Shown here: piece by piece, positions 6,839 to 15,058 of the stretch
How the letters are laid out: each line of letters opens with the position of its first letter
How positions within the stretch are numbered: position 1 is the stretch's first letter
NCBI RefSeq assembly: GCF_004745955.1
Contig: NZ_SRLD01000008.1
Span: 61,172 to 125,171, forward strand
Direction of reading: 5' to 3'
Length of the DNA stretch: 64,000 nt
From: Hymenobacter elongatus
GTDB lineage: Bacteria > Bacteroidota > Bacteroidia > Cytophagales > Hymenobacteraceae
Made by a program: the position numbers and the translations under genes
The notes under the pieces: model-generated
Told to the model about the DNA's origin: nothing
Databases searched by the model: none
The model's input: the letters and a program-made list of their open reading frames with translations, nothing else

Positions 6839-8617
6839 ATGACAACTCGCGGTAAAATCGTAATCGGTGCCCTAATTGTGACCTTGCTCTATTTCGGCAT
6901 CAACAAGCTCATCGGCAGCGGTATTCTCTTCAAAAAGGCCACCACCGAGTCGGTGCTGCTCAACTCCATCGAACTGCCCACCCAAACCGGCAGCGGCCGC
7001 CCCAACACTGCCGTGCCGCTGGCGCCGCTGCCGGGCAGCACGCCCACCGAAAAAGGCGCGGCCGTGACCTGGGAGGTAATGGCCTGGAACTCGCAGATGG
7101 CCGGCATGCTGGCCAACGGCGGCCCCCGCACCACGCAGGGCTCCAGCATGGCGGCCAACGGCCTCGATATGCAGATCGTGCGGCAGGACGACGTGGCCAA
7201 GATGCAGGCCGACCTGGTGAAAAATGCCCTGGACCTGCACAACAACCCCGCCGCGCCCGGCCTCATCGTCAGCATTATGGGCGACGGGCTGCCCGCCTTC
7301 TCGGCCGTGCAGAGTCAGCTGGAAAAGGCGGGTACGGGCCTGCAGATTCTGCCCTATAGCCCCGGCAAGTCCTTCGGCGAAGACAAGCTGATGGGCCCCA
7401 AGGAGTGGCTCGATGACCCCAAGCTGGCCCTGGGCAAAACCATTGCCTGCTACTTGCGCGACGGCGACCAGAATATTGCCCTGAAATGGTGCGCCGACAA
7501 CGGCCTGAAAGTAAACCCCGACGAAACTACCTACGACCCCGAGGCCGTGAACTTTATGGCCGCCACCGATTTTCTGGTAGCCGCCGAAAAGTACATCGTC
7601 GGCAAGCCCGAGCAACGCACCAAAGTGGTGAAAGGCCGGGATACCGGCGTGAAAGTGGACGTAGTGGCCGACGGCGTGGCCACCTGGACGCCCGGCGACG
7701 TGAACATTGCCCAGCAAAAAGGCGGCTTGGTGAACATCGTTTCGACCAAGGACTACTCGAACCAGATGCCCAACATTATGGTGACCACCAAGCTCTGGTA
7801 CGACGCCCACCTTAAGGAAGTAGAAGGTATCATGACGGCGCTGGCCGTGGCCGGCGACCAGGTGAAAACTCACCCCGAGGCGCTGCGCCATGCCGCCGAT
7901 ATTTCGGCCGCCGTGTACGGCGAGAAGGACAAGCCGGGGGCCTACTGGCTACGCTACTACAAAGGCGTGAGCGAAGCCGACCGCACCGGGCAGGTGGTGG
8001 AGCTGGGCGGCAGCAAGGTCTTCAACTTCAGTGATAACCTGGCGCTGTTTGGCCTCGAAGAAGGCGGCACCAACATCTATGCCTCGGTGTACAAAACCTT
8101 CGGTGACGTGCAAAGCAAGCTCTACCCCAAGGAGCTGCCCAGCTACGTGCCCCTCGACCAGATGCTGGACCTCACGCCGCTCAAAAAGCTGCAAAGTCAG
8201 TACAAGGGCAAGGCTATTGCCCCGGCCGAGAAGCAGCAGTTTGCCGCCGACGATGAAATCCGCCAGAGCGTGAGCAAGCGGGCCTGGAACATCGAGTTTG
8301 CAACCGGCAAAAGCACCTTCACGCCCGCCGCCGAGCAGGAGCTGACCCAGCTCTTTGATGACCTGGTGGTGGCCGGCCGCCTGAAGGTAGCCGTGCACGG
8401 CCACACCGATAACCAGGGCGACCCGCAGCGCAACCAGCAGCTTTCCGAGGACCGCGCCCTGGCCGTGCAGCAGTGGCTGGCCCGCAAAAGCACCAGCGCT
8501 TTCCCCGCCGGCCGCGTGCAGGTGTACGCCCACGGGGCCACCGAGCCGCTGGTCAGCAACACGGCCCCCGCCGGCCGGGCCAAAAACCGCCGCGTGGAAA
8601 TCGTGCTGGGTAAGTAA
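6839..8617 (+). CDS. Periplasmic substrate-binding protein fused to OmpA-like domain
   Basis: A 592-residue protein. An N-terminal hydrophobic segment (about 6-24) anchors it in the inner membrane. Residues about 70-450 read as a solute-binding fold of the NitT/TauT or phosphate type, with blocks TWEVMAWNSQMAGML and QQKGGLVNIVSTKDYSNQMP. The C-terminal third (about 485-592) is an OmpA-like peptidoglycan-binding domain, with VHGHTDNQGDPQRNQQLSED and GRAKNRRVEI carrying the conserved Asp and Arg that contact diaminopimelate. The protein could therefore link the inner membrane, a bound ligand and the cell wall. Permease and ATPase genes follow. The ligand is unknown. Related fusions elsewhere are annotated as phosphate ABC transporter/OmpA family protein. 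Confidence 0.82.
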   Translation: MTTRGKIVIGALIVTLLYFGINKLIGSGILFKKATTESVLLNSIELPTQTGSGRPNTAVPLAPLPGSTPTEKGAAVTWEVMAWNSQMAGMLANGGPRTTQGSSMAANGLDMQIVRQDDVAKMQADLVKNALDLHNNPAAPGLIVSIMGDGLPAFSAVQSQLEKAGTGLQILPYSPGKSFGEDKLMGPKEWLDDPKLALGKTIACYLRDGDQNIALKWCADNGLKVNPDETTYDPEAVNFMAATDFLVAAEKYIVGKPEQRTKVVKGRDTGVKVDVVADGVATWTPGDVNIAQQKGGLVNIVSTKDYSNQMPNIMVTTKLWYDAHLKEVEGIMTALAVAGDQVKTHPEALRHAADISAAVYGEKDKPGAYWLRYYKGVSEADRTGQVVELGGSKVFNFSDNLALFGLEEGGTNIYASVYKTFGDVQSKLYPKELPSYVPLDQMLDLTPLKKLQSQYKGKAIAPAEKQQFAADDEIRQSVSKRAWNIEFATGKSTFTPAAEQELTQLFDDLVVAGRLKVAVHGHTDNQGDPQRNQQLSEDRALAVQQWLARKSTSAFPAGRVQVYAHGATEPLVSNTAPAGRAKNRRVEIVLGK

Positions 8618-8706
8618 GCAAGCTCCTCGATCAGGCGCCGCAGAACGGGTGAAAGCGCGCCCTGCGGTGCGTGTCGAAGCAGTGCTACTCCTGTTGCCTA
8701 AAGCGT

Positions 8707-9489
8707 ATGTATATGAAAGAGCTGTTTGCCCCCAATGCCCACCCCAGCCGGCCGGTGTTTGCCGGCATGGTGGCCGCGCAGGTGTTCGTGCTGGGGCTGC
8801 TGTGGGCCTTCTACCCGCTGCAATTGTTTCCCAGCCTCGGCGACGTGCTGCGGGCCCTGGGCAGCCTGACCACCAGCCAGGGCCTGCTGCAGGAGCTGTG
8901 GGCCAGCATGACCACGGCGTTGCAGGCCCTGGCCATCGGCACGGGGCTGGCCCTGCTGATTTCCTACCTCACGGCGCTGCCTTTTTTTCGGCCCATTGCC
9001 TACGCCGCCACCAAGATGCGCTACCTCACGCTCACCGGCCTCACGTTTTTTATGGCGCTGCTGCTCAATTCGGGCCACCAGGTGAAGCTCTCGGTGCTGG
9101 TGTTTGCCACCACGGTGTACCTCGTCACGGGTATGACGAGCGTGATTCTGACCACTACGCAGGAAGAAATGGACCACGCCCGCACCCTGGGGCTGGGCGA
9201 GTGGCGCAGCTTTTTCGAAGTAGTGGTGCGGGGCAAGCTCGATTTGATGCTGGAAGTGGTGCGCCAAAACTTCGCCATCATCTGGACCATGATTACGCTG
9301 GTCGAAACCCTCTACCAGTCCGAAGGCGGCATTGGTCTGCTGCTCTACAAGCAGAACCGCTACCTGCACCTCGATGGCGTGCTGGCCATTCAGCTCGTCA
9401 TCCTGGCCACCGGGGCCGCCCAGGACTATGGGTTCGGGCTGCTGCGCCGGGTATTTTTTCCCCATGCGGCGTTGGCGGCGGCGCGCTAG
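8707..9489 (+). CDS. ABC transporter permease (NitT/TauT-type)
   Basis: A 260-residue inner-membrane permease of the BPD_transp_1 superfamily, closest in layout to SsuC/TauC. It has about six hydrophobic segments, starting at residue 16. The cytoplasmic EAA loop that docks the ATPase reads EEMDHARTLGLGEWRSFFEV, containing the expected invariant glycine. The start is ATG at 8707, with a second ATG two codons later; an in-frame GTG at 8671 looks too far upstream. It lies 89 bp after the SBP-OmpA gene. The partner ATPase gene is 551 bp further on, beyond inserted repeats. Confidence 0.85.
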   Translation: MYMKELFAPNAHPSRPVFAGMVAAQVFVLGLLWAFYPLQLFPSLGDVLRALGSLTTSQGLLQELWASMTTALQALAIGTGLALLISYLTALPFFRPIAYAATKMRYLTLTGLTFFMALLLNSGHQVKLSVLVFATTVYLVTGMTSVILTTTQEEMDHARTLGLGEWRSFFEVVVRGKLDLMLEVVRQNFAIIWTMITLVETLYQSEGGIGLLLYKQNRYLHLDGVLAIQLVILATGAAQDYGFGLLRRVFFPHAALAAAR

Positions 9490-9524
9490 GCGGCTGCGGC
9501 TAGGTGGCCAGTGAACAAAAAGAA

Positions 9525-9609
9525 CGTCATGCTGAGCGAAGTCGAAGCATCTCGCGTGCCATGGTAATCAAACTGCTAATGCTCGCGAGGTACTTCGACT
9601 TCGCTCAGT
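9525..9609. repeat. Partial palindromic repeat (GTCATGCTGAG family)
   Basis: An inverted repeat pairs CTGAGCGAAGTCGAAGCATC (from about 9530) with TACTTCGACTTCGCTCAG (ending about 9608). It shares the core of the 168-bp elements but lacks their outer terminal repeats, and the right arm stops at CTCAG without CATGAC. It is probably a decayed copy. It lies just after the permease stop codon. Confidence 0.7.
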
Positions 9610-9712
9610 AAATAGGCCAGAATAGATGTTTTGGGCCACCGTTCACATGCCCCAAAGCGTGGACAGTAAAGAAATAGGCCCCGTCACAACTTTTCTGCAC
9701 GAGCTTATTTAT

Positions 9713-9862
9713 GAAGTTGTTTAGAAAGTCGCCAACTGTAATCAGCACGTCATGCTGAGCTTGTCGAAGCATCTCTACCGCTTCTTTGAACGGCACCTAC
9801 GAAGCGGTAGAGATGCTTCGACAAGCTCAGCATGACGTTCTTTTGACTTTCTAAACAGCTTC
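9713..9862. mobile_element. 150-bp palindromic element with TAT target duplication
   Basis: The ends are 18-bp inverted repeats with one mismatch (GAAGTTGTTTAGAAAGTC on the left, and the complement of GAAGCTGTTTAGAAAGTC on the right). They are flanked by TAT at 9710-9712 and 9863-9865. The interior carries the same CATGCTGAGCTTGTCGAAGC core as the 168-bp elements but with different outer ends. It codes for nothing. Removing it and one TAT restores a continuous spacer sequence. Confidence 0.7.
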
Positions 9863-9865
9863 TAT

Positions 9866-9923
9866 GTGACAAGCGGTGTCACAAATTTTTTAGTAGAAAA
9901 TAAAGTGTGACACCGCTTGTCAC
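9866..9923. repeat. 18-bp perfect inverted repeat
   Basis: GTGACAAGCGGTGTCACA (9866-9883) is exactly complementary to 9906-9923, with a 22-nt AT-rich loop. It could be an intercistronic hairpin or an operator-like dyad upstream of the ATPase gene. It follows directly after the inserted element. Confidence 0.6.
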
Positions 9924-10040
9924 ACTTTTCCTCATCTGAGTAAAAGTTGTGACAGAAGCTTTGGCAGCCTTCGCCGTTGCCAACAGCAGCCGGCTGATAC
10001 CCTGCCATCATCCTTTTCCACCCATCCTACTTCCCCGTCC

Positions 10041-10865
10041 ATGACTCCTTATGTGCATAAAGAACCCCTGCTGACGCTCGATAACGTGTCGATGAGCTAC
10101 AATGGCGAGGTGGTGCTGCGCGACATCAGCGCTCAGGTGTGCGACGTGGTGCGGCCCCACATGACCCAGGGCCAGGTCGTGGGGTTCTACGGCCGCTCGG
10201 GCATCGGCAAATCGGTGCTGTGCCGCATCATTGCCGGCCTCACGCCCCCGGCCGCCGGCACGGTGAAGGTGGGCCAGGAGCAGCGCCCCGTGCGGGCCGG
10301 CGACGTGGGCCTGGTGCAGCAGCGCTACCCGCTGTTCAACCACCGCACGCTGGCCGACAACCTGCTGCTGGCCGCCAGCCGCCAGCACGACCCCGATAGG
10401 GCCCAGCGCGAAGTGGCGGCCTTCCTCGACCGGTTTCGGCTCACGCCGCACCGCCAGAAGTATCCGGCCCAGCTCTCGGGCGGCCAGCGCCAGCGGGCGG
10501 CCATTGCCCAGCAGCTGCTGTGCTCCGACCACCTGATTCTGCTCGACGAGCCGTTTTCGGGCCTCGATGTGGCCATGATCGACGAGGTCAAGAAGATTAT
10601 TCTGGAAGTAACCACGATGGACGAGCTCAACACAGTGGTCATCGTGTCGCACGATATTGCCACCACCACGGCGCTGTCGGATACGCTGTGGCTGCTGGGC
10701 TACGAGCGGGATGCGGCCGGGCAGGTGCTGCCCGGGGCCACCATCAGCAAAGACCACCAGTACGATCTGGCCGGCATGGGCCTGGCCTGGCACCCCCAGG
10801 TGGAGGCCGAGCCGGAGTTCAACCGCTTCGTGGAGGAGCTGAAAAATGAAATTCGCGCGGTCTGA
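10041..10865 (+). CDS. ABC transporter ATP-binding protein (NitT/TauT-type)
   Basis: A 274-residue cytoplasmic ATPase that would power the permease at 8707. Walker A is GRSGIGKS (51-58), the signature is LSGGQRQ (145-151), Walker B is HLILLDEP (164-171), and the switch histidine lies in IVSHDIA. The N-terminus is a little longer than in SsuB. The start ATG at 10041 follows the repeat-filled spacer, so this gene may now depend on its own promoter. The regulator gene starts 67 bp after its stop. Confidence 0.9.
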   Translation: MTPYVHKEPLLTLDNVSMSYNGEVVLRDISAQVCDVVRPHMTQGQVVGFYGRSGIGKSVLCRIIAGLTPPAAGTVKVGQEQRPVRAGDVGLVQQRYPLFNHRTLADNLLLAASRQHDPDRAQREVAAFLDRFRLTPHRQKYPAQLSGGQRQRAAIAQQLLCSDHLILLDEPFSGLDVAMIDEVKKIILEVTTMDELNTVVIVSHDIATTTALSDTLWLLGYERDAAGQVLPGATISKDHQYDLAGMGLAWHPQVEAEPEFNRFVEELKNEIRAV

Positions 10866-10885
10866 GGTTGCTGTCCGGCAAGGGT

Positions 10886-10893
10886 TACTTTTG
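10886..10893 (+). promoter_or_regulatory. Promoter -7 element for the sigma-54 activator gene
   Basis: TACTTTTG matches TAnnTTTG and lies 39 nt upstream of the ATG at 10933, in the 67-bp gap after the ABC ATPase gene. This suggests the two-component genes can be transcribed separately from the transporter. Confidence 0.45.
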
Positions 10894-10932
10894 CCTCGCA
10901 GTTGCCTTCATTTCCTTACGCTCCGTTTTGCT

Positions 10933-12297
10933 ATGCCCACCGGTACGCTACTTATCATCGACGACGAAACCAGCTTCCGCCAGCTGCTGGCGCGGGTGCT
11001 GGAGCGGGAAGGCTACACCATTCTGCAAGCCCCCGACGCCCGCCGGGGCCTCGACACGCTGGCCCAGCACGCCGGGCAGGTGCTCGTCGTGTTGTCCGAC
11101 GTGAAGCTGCCCGATGCCCACGGCGTGGAGCTTATTGCCCGGCTGCGCGCCAAGTGCCCCGACGCCGAAATCGTGCTCATGACGGCCTATGGCACTATTC
11201 CCGACGGGGTGCAGGCCATGAAGCAGGGCGCGTTCGACTACGTTACCAAGGGCGACTCGGAGGAGCAGCTGTTCGTCATCGTGGAGCGGGCCGCCGACAA
11301 GGCCCAGCTGCGCCGCCGCGTGAGCGAGCTGGAACGCCGGGTGCATCAGCAGCACAGCTTCGAAACCATGATTGGCCACTCGCCCGCGTTGCGGGCCGCC
11401 CAGCACCTGGCCCGGCAAGTAGCCGCCACCGACAGCACGGTGTTGCTGGAAGGCCCCACGGGCTCGGGCAAGGAGCTCTTTGCCCAGGCCATTCACCAGG
11501 CCAGCCCGCGCCGGAGCAAGCCCTTCGTGGCCGTCAACTGCTCGGCTTTTCCCAAGGATTTGCTCGAATCGGAGCTGTTCGGCTACAAGAAGGGCGCGTT
11601 TACCGGGGCGCTCACCGATAAGAAAGGGCTGTTGGAAGAAGCCCACGGCGGCACGCTGTTTCTGGATGAAATCGGGGAGCTGGAGCTCAACGTACAGGCC
11701 AAGTTTCTGCGGGTGCTCGAAACCCAGACCTTCACCAAGCTCGGCGACACCAAGCCCAGCCAGGTGAACGTGCGCATCGTGGCCGCCACCAACCGCAACC
11801 TCAAGCTGGAAGCGGCCGAAAGCCGGTTTCGCCCCGATCTGTACTACCGTCTTTCCGTCTTCACCATCGATTTGCCGCCGCTCAAAGCCCGCGAAACCGA
11901 TGTGCCCGCGTTGGCTTCCCACTTCCTGCAGTACTTCGCCACCCGCCTCAAAAAGCGCCTCCCGGGCCTGGATGCCGAGTGTCTGCGGCTGCTGCAGGCC
12001 TACGACTGGCCGGGCAATGTGCGGGAGCTGAAAAACGTGCTCGAACGGGCCGCCATTCTCACCCCCGACAATGAACTGGTGGCGGCTCACCTGCTGCCCA
12101 CCGAGTTTTACGCCCTGCCCGGAGCCGCTCGCGCCGCCGACGACCCCCACGACCGGAGCCTGCGGGCCGTGGAAGCCCGCCATATCCGGCAGCTGCTGAC
12201 CGAGGCAGACGGCAACAAAACCGAAGCCGCCCGCCAGCTCGGCATTGGCCTCACTACGCTCTACCGCAAGCTCCAGGAATACGGTCTGTCGGCCTGA
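10933..12297 (+). CDS. Sigma-54-dependent response regulator (NtrC family)
   Basis: A 454-residue transcription activator. The receiver domain (about 5-120) has the acidic pair D10/D11 and phospho-acceptor D56 in LSDVKLP. The AAA+ domain has Walker A GPTGSGK (174-180), the sigma-54 contact loop GAFTGA (221-226) and Walker B TLFLDEIGE. A Fis-type helix-turn-helix ends the protein (AARQLGIGLTTLYRKLQEYG). All key residues are present. The start at 10933 removes 29 codons of a longer ORF that would include the promoter. The kinase gene follows after 217 bp. The likely targets are the neighbouring transporter/coiled-coil genes, but I found no -24/-12 site in front of them. Confidence 0.92.
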   Translation: MPTGTLLIIDDETSFRQLLARVLEREGYTILQAPDARRGLDTLAQHAGQVLVVLSDVKLPDAHGVELIARLRAKCPDAEIVLMTAYGTIPDGVQAMKQGAFDYVTKGDSEEQLFVIVERAADKAQLRRRVSELERRVHQQHSFETMIGHSPALRAAQHLARQVAATDSTVLLEGPTGSGKELFAQAIHQASPRRSKPFVAVNCSAFPKDLLESELFGYKKGAFTGALTDKKGLLEEAHGGTLFLDEIGELELNVQAKFLRVLETQTFTKLGDTKPSQVNVRIVAATNRNLKLEAAESRFRPDLYYRLSVFTIDLPPLKARETDVPALASHFLQYFATRLKKRLPGLDAECLRLLQAYDWPGNVRELKNVLERAAILTPDNELVAAHLLPTEFYALPGAARAADDPHDRSLRAVEARHIRQLLTEADGNKTEAARQLGIGLTTLYRKLQEYGLSA

Positions 12298-12360
12298 GAA
12301 CAGGAGTAGGGGAGTTGGCAACAGGCGTTGAGAACATCCTGTTGCAGTGACTGTCAGTCC

Positions 12361-12432
12361 GCGCGCCGCCGAGGAATCCCGCGGGCACGGGTAGTTGCTT
12401 ACGCTGGTCGTAGAGATGCTTCGGCGGCGCGC
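12361..12432. repeat. Palindromic repeat between regulator and kinase genes
   Basis: A perfect 12-bp inverted repeat, GCGCGCCGCCGA (12361-12372) with TCGGCGGCGCGC (12421-12432). TAGAGATGCTTCGG in the right arm is shared with the GTCATGCTGAG repeat family, so this is a diverged or recombined relative. It occupies the spacer before the kinase gene. Confidence 0.6.
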
Positions 12433-12514
12433 ACGCCGGAGCAAGCAGGACGGAAGTACTGCGTTTGTGAACTGTCAAATACGCCCTGATCCGTCATTCC
12501 CGCCCCTTGTATAT

Positions 12515-14278
12515 ATGACGCTAAAGAATCGAATCCGGCTGAGCGTGCTGAGCATGCTGCTGCTGCTGCTCATCGTGGGCGGCTATGGCTACAGCGTCCT
12601 CACGCGCCTCGACCACCGGGCCCAGTACGTGCAAAAGGCCAATATCTACTCCGTGGAATTGGGCCAGCAGATGCTGTGGGCCCTGAGCGGCCTGGCCCTG
12701 GAGCCCGCCCGCCCCACGGCGCTGCCCGCGTTACGCCGGGCCCTCACCCGCGAAGCCTCCAATATCACCGAGCCCGGCGAGGCTGCGCTGGTCGATAGCC
12801 TCACCCAGAATCTGGCCGACTACCAAGGCTTGGTTGACAGCCAAGCGGCTAACACGGCCCGGCAAGCGGAGCTGCAGCAGCTCCTTGCCCAAACGCACCG
12901 GTTGCTAACCCTGAACCTGCGGGCGTCTGCCCGGCAGGCCCGGGCGGCTACCCGGGCGGTAGGAGCCGCCCAAACGACCCTGCTGCTGGTGGTGGCGCTC
13001 AGCGCCGCGCTGGGAGTGAGCCTGGTGCTGCGCCTGCCCCGTATTGTGGTGCGGCCCCTGGGGCGACTCAGCGCCAATATTGCGCTGGCCACCAACCCGG
13101 CCACCGGGGCCCGGCTGCCGGTAGAGCGGCAGGATGAAGTCGGGACCGTAGCCCAGGCCTTCAACCGCGTGCTGGGCCAGATGCAGGACCTGCGTACGGC
13201 TACCCGCGCCGAGCTCCTGATGCAGCGCAACCGCATGGCGAGCATCGTGCAGGGCCTCGATGAAGGTCTGTTGCTGATCGACCAGAACCGCCGCATTATT
13301 CTCGTCAACCCCGTCGCCAGCGACTTGCTGGGCCAGCCCGCCGAGGCCCTCATTGGGCGGCTGGCCGCCGACGTGGCTCAGCACAACGAATTTCTGCAGA
13401 AGCTGCTGGCCGCCGAAGCCGCCGCCACGGCGCGGGAAACCCCGGCCGCCCCCGAATACACCATCACCCGCCACGGCGAGGACACGTACTACCGGCTGTC
13501 GGTGAGCCCTATTTTGTCGTTCAATGACGTGACGGCCCAAACCGAGTTCGTGGGCCATATTCTCTCCCTGCGCAACGTTTCCGACTTCAAAAAGCTGGAT
13601 CAGGTGAAGTCCAATTTCCTGGCTACGGTGTCGCACGAGCTCAAAACGCCGCTGGCCAGCATCAATCTGAGCTTAAAGCTGCTCCAGGACGAGCGCACCG
13701 ATGCCACGGAGCGGCAGCGCATCGCCGGGGGCATCCGGCTCGAAACCCAGCGCCTGCTGCGCATGGTGGGCGAGCTGATTGACGTGTCGCGCCTCGACGC
13801 GGGCGTGGGCATCAAGCTGAACCCCGAGCCGGTGGCCCTGGCCCTGGTCATGGACTACGCCGATGATACCATTATGGCCCAGCTGGAGGACAAGGAGCTG
13901 ACGCTGCGCTACGAGCTGCCCGCCGATCTGCCGGCCGTGCGGGCCGACCTGGAGAAGACTACCTGGGTGGTTATCAACCTGATGGCGAATGCCATCCGCT
14001 ATTCGCCCGCCGGCGAAACCATCGTTATCAGCGCCGTGCACCACGCCCACCTGGTGCAGGTGAGCGTGCGCGACTGTGGCCCCGGCATCGCGCCGGAATA
14101 CCACGAGCGGGTGTTCAAGCGCTTCGCGCACATTCCCACCAAAGACGGCCAGAAAGGCGGTTCCGGACTGGGTCTAAGCATTTCCCGGGAGTTTATCACT
14201 TCCCAGGGCGGCCAGCTGTGGGTCGAAAGCCAGCCCGGCTGCGGCAGTATATTTCACTTCACGCTGCCCGTAGTGTGA
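12515..14278 (+). CDS. Sensor histidine kinase (HAMP-PAS-HisKA-HATPase)
   Basis: A 587-residue inner-membrane kinase, presumably the partner of the NtrC-type regulator. The order is TM1 (9-27), a periplasmic helical sensor region (30-150), TM2 (152-174), HAMP (175-227), PAS-like (about 240-355), and HisKA with phospho-acceptor H374 in VSHELKTPL. The HATPase domain has the N box NLMANAIRYS, the G1 box DCGPGIAP and the G2 box GGSGLGLSI. The ATG at 12515 was chosen because it directly precedes the first transmembrane helix; the longer ORF from 12395 would translate the repeat. The signal sensed is unknown. A location beside an envelope-spanning SBP-OmpA protein hints at envelope or nutrient sensing. 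Confidence 0.92.
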   Translation: MTLKNRIRLSVLSMLLLLLIVGGYGYSVLTRLDHRAQYVQKANIYSVELGQQMLWALSGLALEPARPTALPALRRALTREASNITEPGEAALVDSLTQNLADYQGLVDSQAANTARQAELQQLLAQTHRLLTLNLRASARQARAATRAVGAAQTTLLLVVALSAALGVSLVLRLPRIVVRPLGRLSANIALATNPATGARLPVERQDEVGTVAQAFNRVLGQMQDLRTATRAELLMQRNRMASIVQGLDEGLLLIDQNRRIILVNPVASDLLGQPAEALIGRLAADVAQHNEFLQKLLAAEAAATARETPAAPEYTITRHGEDTYYRLSVSPILSFNDVTAQTEFVGHILSLRNVSDFKKLDQVKSNFLATVSHELKTPLASINLSLKLLQDERTDATERQRIAGGIRLETQRLLRMVGELIDVSRLDAGVGIKLNPEPVALALVMDYADDTIMAQLEDKELTLRYELPADLPAVRADLEKTTWVVINLMANAIRYSPAGETIVISAVHHAHLVQVSVRDCGPGIAPEYHERVFKRFAHIPTKDGQKGGSGLGLSISREFITSQGGQLWVESQPGCGSIFHFTLPVV

Positions 14279-14320
14279 GCTGTTGGGGGCGCTGGTGAAC
14301 AAACAAAGTGGCCCAAACGC

Positions 14321-14350
14321 CAGAAGGGACTGCCACGGCAGTCCCTTCTG
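14321..14350. terminator. Bidirectional hairpin between convergent genes
   Basis: A 14-bp perfect stem, CAGAAGGGACTGCC (14321-14334) paired with 14337-14350 and a 2-nt centre. It lies between the kinase gene and the minus-strand gene at 14404. No T tract follows, so it is a weak terminator call. Confidence 0.5.
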
Positions 14351-14403
14351 AGGTACTATACTTAAGTGAAATCCTGTGGCCCGAGTAAAATACTGCCCTG
14401 GCG

Positions 14404-14676
14404 CTAGTTTAGCCACACGGTATGCAGCATCTGGAACCGGTGCGGGGCATAGGCATTGTAGTACGGAGCCTCGGCCTGGAAACCCAGGATGTGAATCAGG
14501 GGCATACCCTCCAGGTGCGACTCGACAACGCGTACGGGGTAGAGCTGACCTTCTTCGGGCCAGTCGCCGATGTGGTTGAAGGGGCGGCTGCCGGCGTCAA
14601 TGCAGCGGGCATAGTCCACGAACGGGGCGTGGGTGGTGGCTTCGGCCAGGGTTAGGTTCGCGACTTCGTGAGGCAT
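14404..14676 (-). CDS. Small uncharacterised protein (90 aa)
   Basis: A 90-residue acidic and aromatic protein that I do not recognise. It starts MPHEVANLTLAEATTHAPFV and ends HRFQMLHTVWLN. It has no signal peptide, membrane helix or cysteine pair. A perfect promoter element four bases before the ATG supports expression and this start. It is convergent with the kinase gene and otherwise isolated. Confidence 0.65.
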   Translation of the reverse strand: MPHEVANLTLAEATTHAPFVDYARCIDAGSRPFNHIGDWPEEGQLYPVRVVESHLEGMPLIHILGFQAEAPYYNAYAPHRFQMLHTVWLN

Positions 14677-14680
14677 GGAG

Positions 14681-14688
14681 CAAAGGTA
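14681..14688 (-). promoter_or_regulatory. Promoter -7 element immediately upstream of an ATG
   Basis: On the minus strand TACCTTTG is followed by CTCC and then the ATG at 14676. With the usual distance from a TAnnTTTG element to the transcription start, the mRNA would begin at or within a few bases of the ATG, so translation is probably leaderless. Confidence 0.55.
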
Positions 14689-15058
14689 AGAGACAAATGG
14701 GGTTGGGGCACTATGCTAAGTTTCCCTCCGAAATACCGTCTAACACGCCCGGCGGAGTTCGGATTCCTAAGATAGAGAAATTACTTTCCCCACCGCCTGC
14801 CGGGCTGGCTTTTGTATCTGCCTAAAAAAAAGACTGTCTGTCAGGTTGTTAGCGCGACAGAGTCCGCTCTTTCCCATCTGGGCGGCCGGGCTGGGGGAGC
14901 GGGCGGAAAAAAGAGCCGATTCTCGTTGGTTGCCCAACCTGCGGAGCGGCTCAATCCCGTATGTTGGCCCAGGGCCGGGAAATGCGGAGCCAACCCGCTA
15001 CTTTGCTGCCTGAGCCCTCCTTTTTCAGGGGGTGCCGTTTTCTCATTCTTTTCTCCCC
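14689..15058. other. Intergenic region, promoter zone of the GNAT-like gene
   Basis: 370 bp with no credible gene; small frames here lack any family signal. GCTACTTTG (14996-15004) resembles a -7 element and ends 54 nt before the ATG at 15059. An A-rich tract lies around 14823-14832. Confidence 0.4.

Larger units (their letters stand above)
9683..9953. repeat. Outer inverted repeat enclosing further palindromes
   Basis: GTCACAACTTTT (9683-9694) and its exact complement AAAAGTTGTGAC (9942-9953) bracket the element at 9713-9862 and the hairpin at 9866-9923. The arrangement reads as a palindromic element that later received another. The whole 9490-10040 spacer between the permease and ATPase genes is made of such repeats and holds no gene. 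Confidence 0.5.

Noticed and set aside
14422..14655. Plus-strand 77-codon frame opposite the 90-residue protein
   Set aside because: It is the antisense shadow of the gene at 14404-14676, which has a promoter element and a sensible start.
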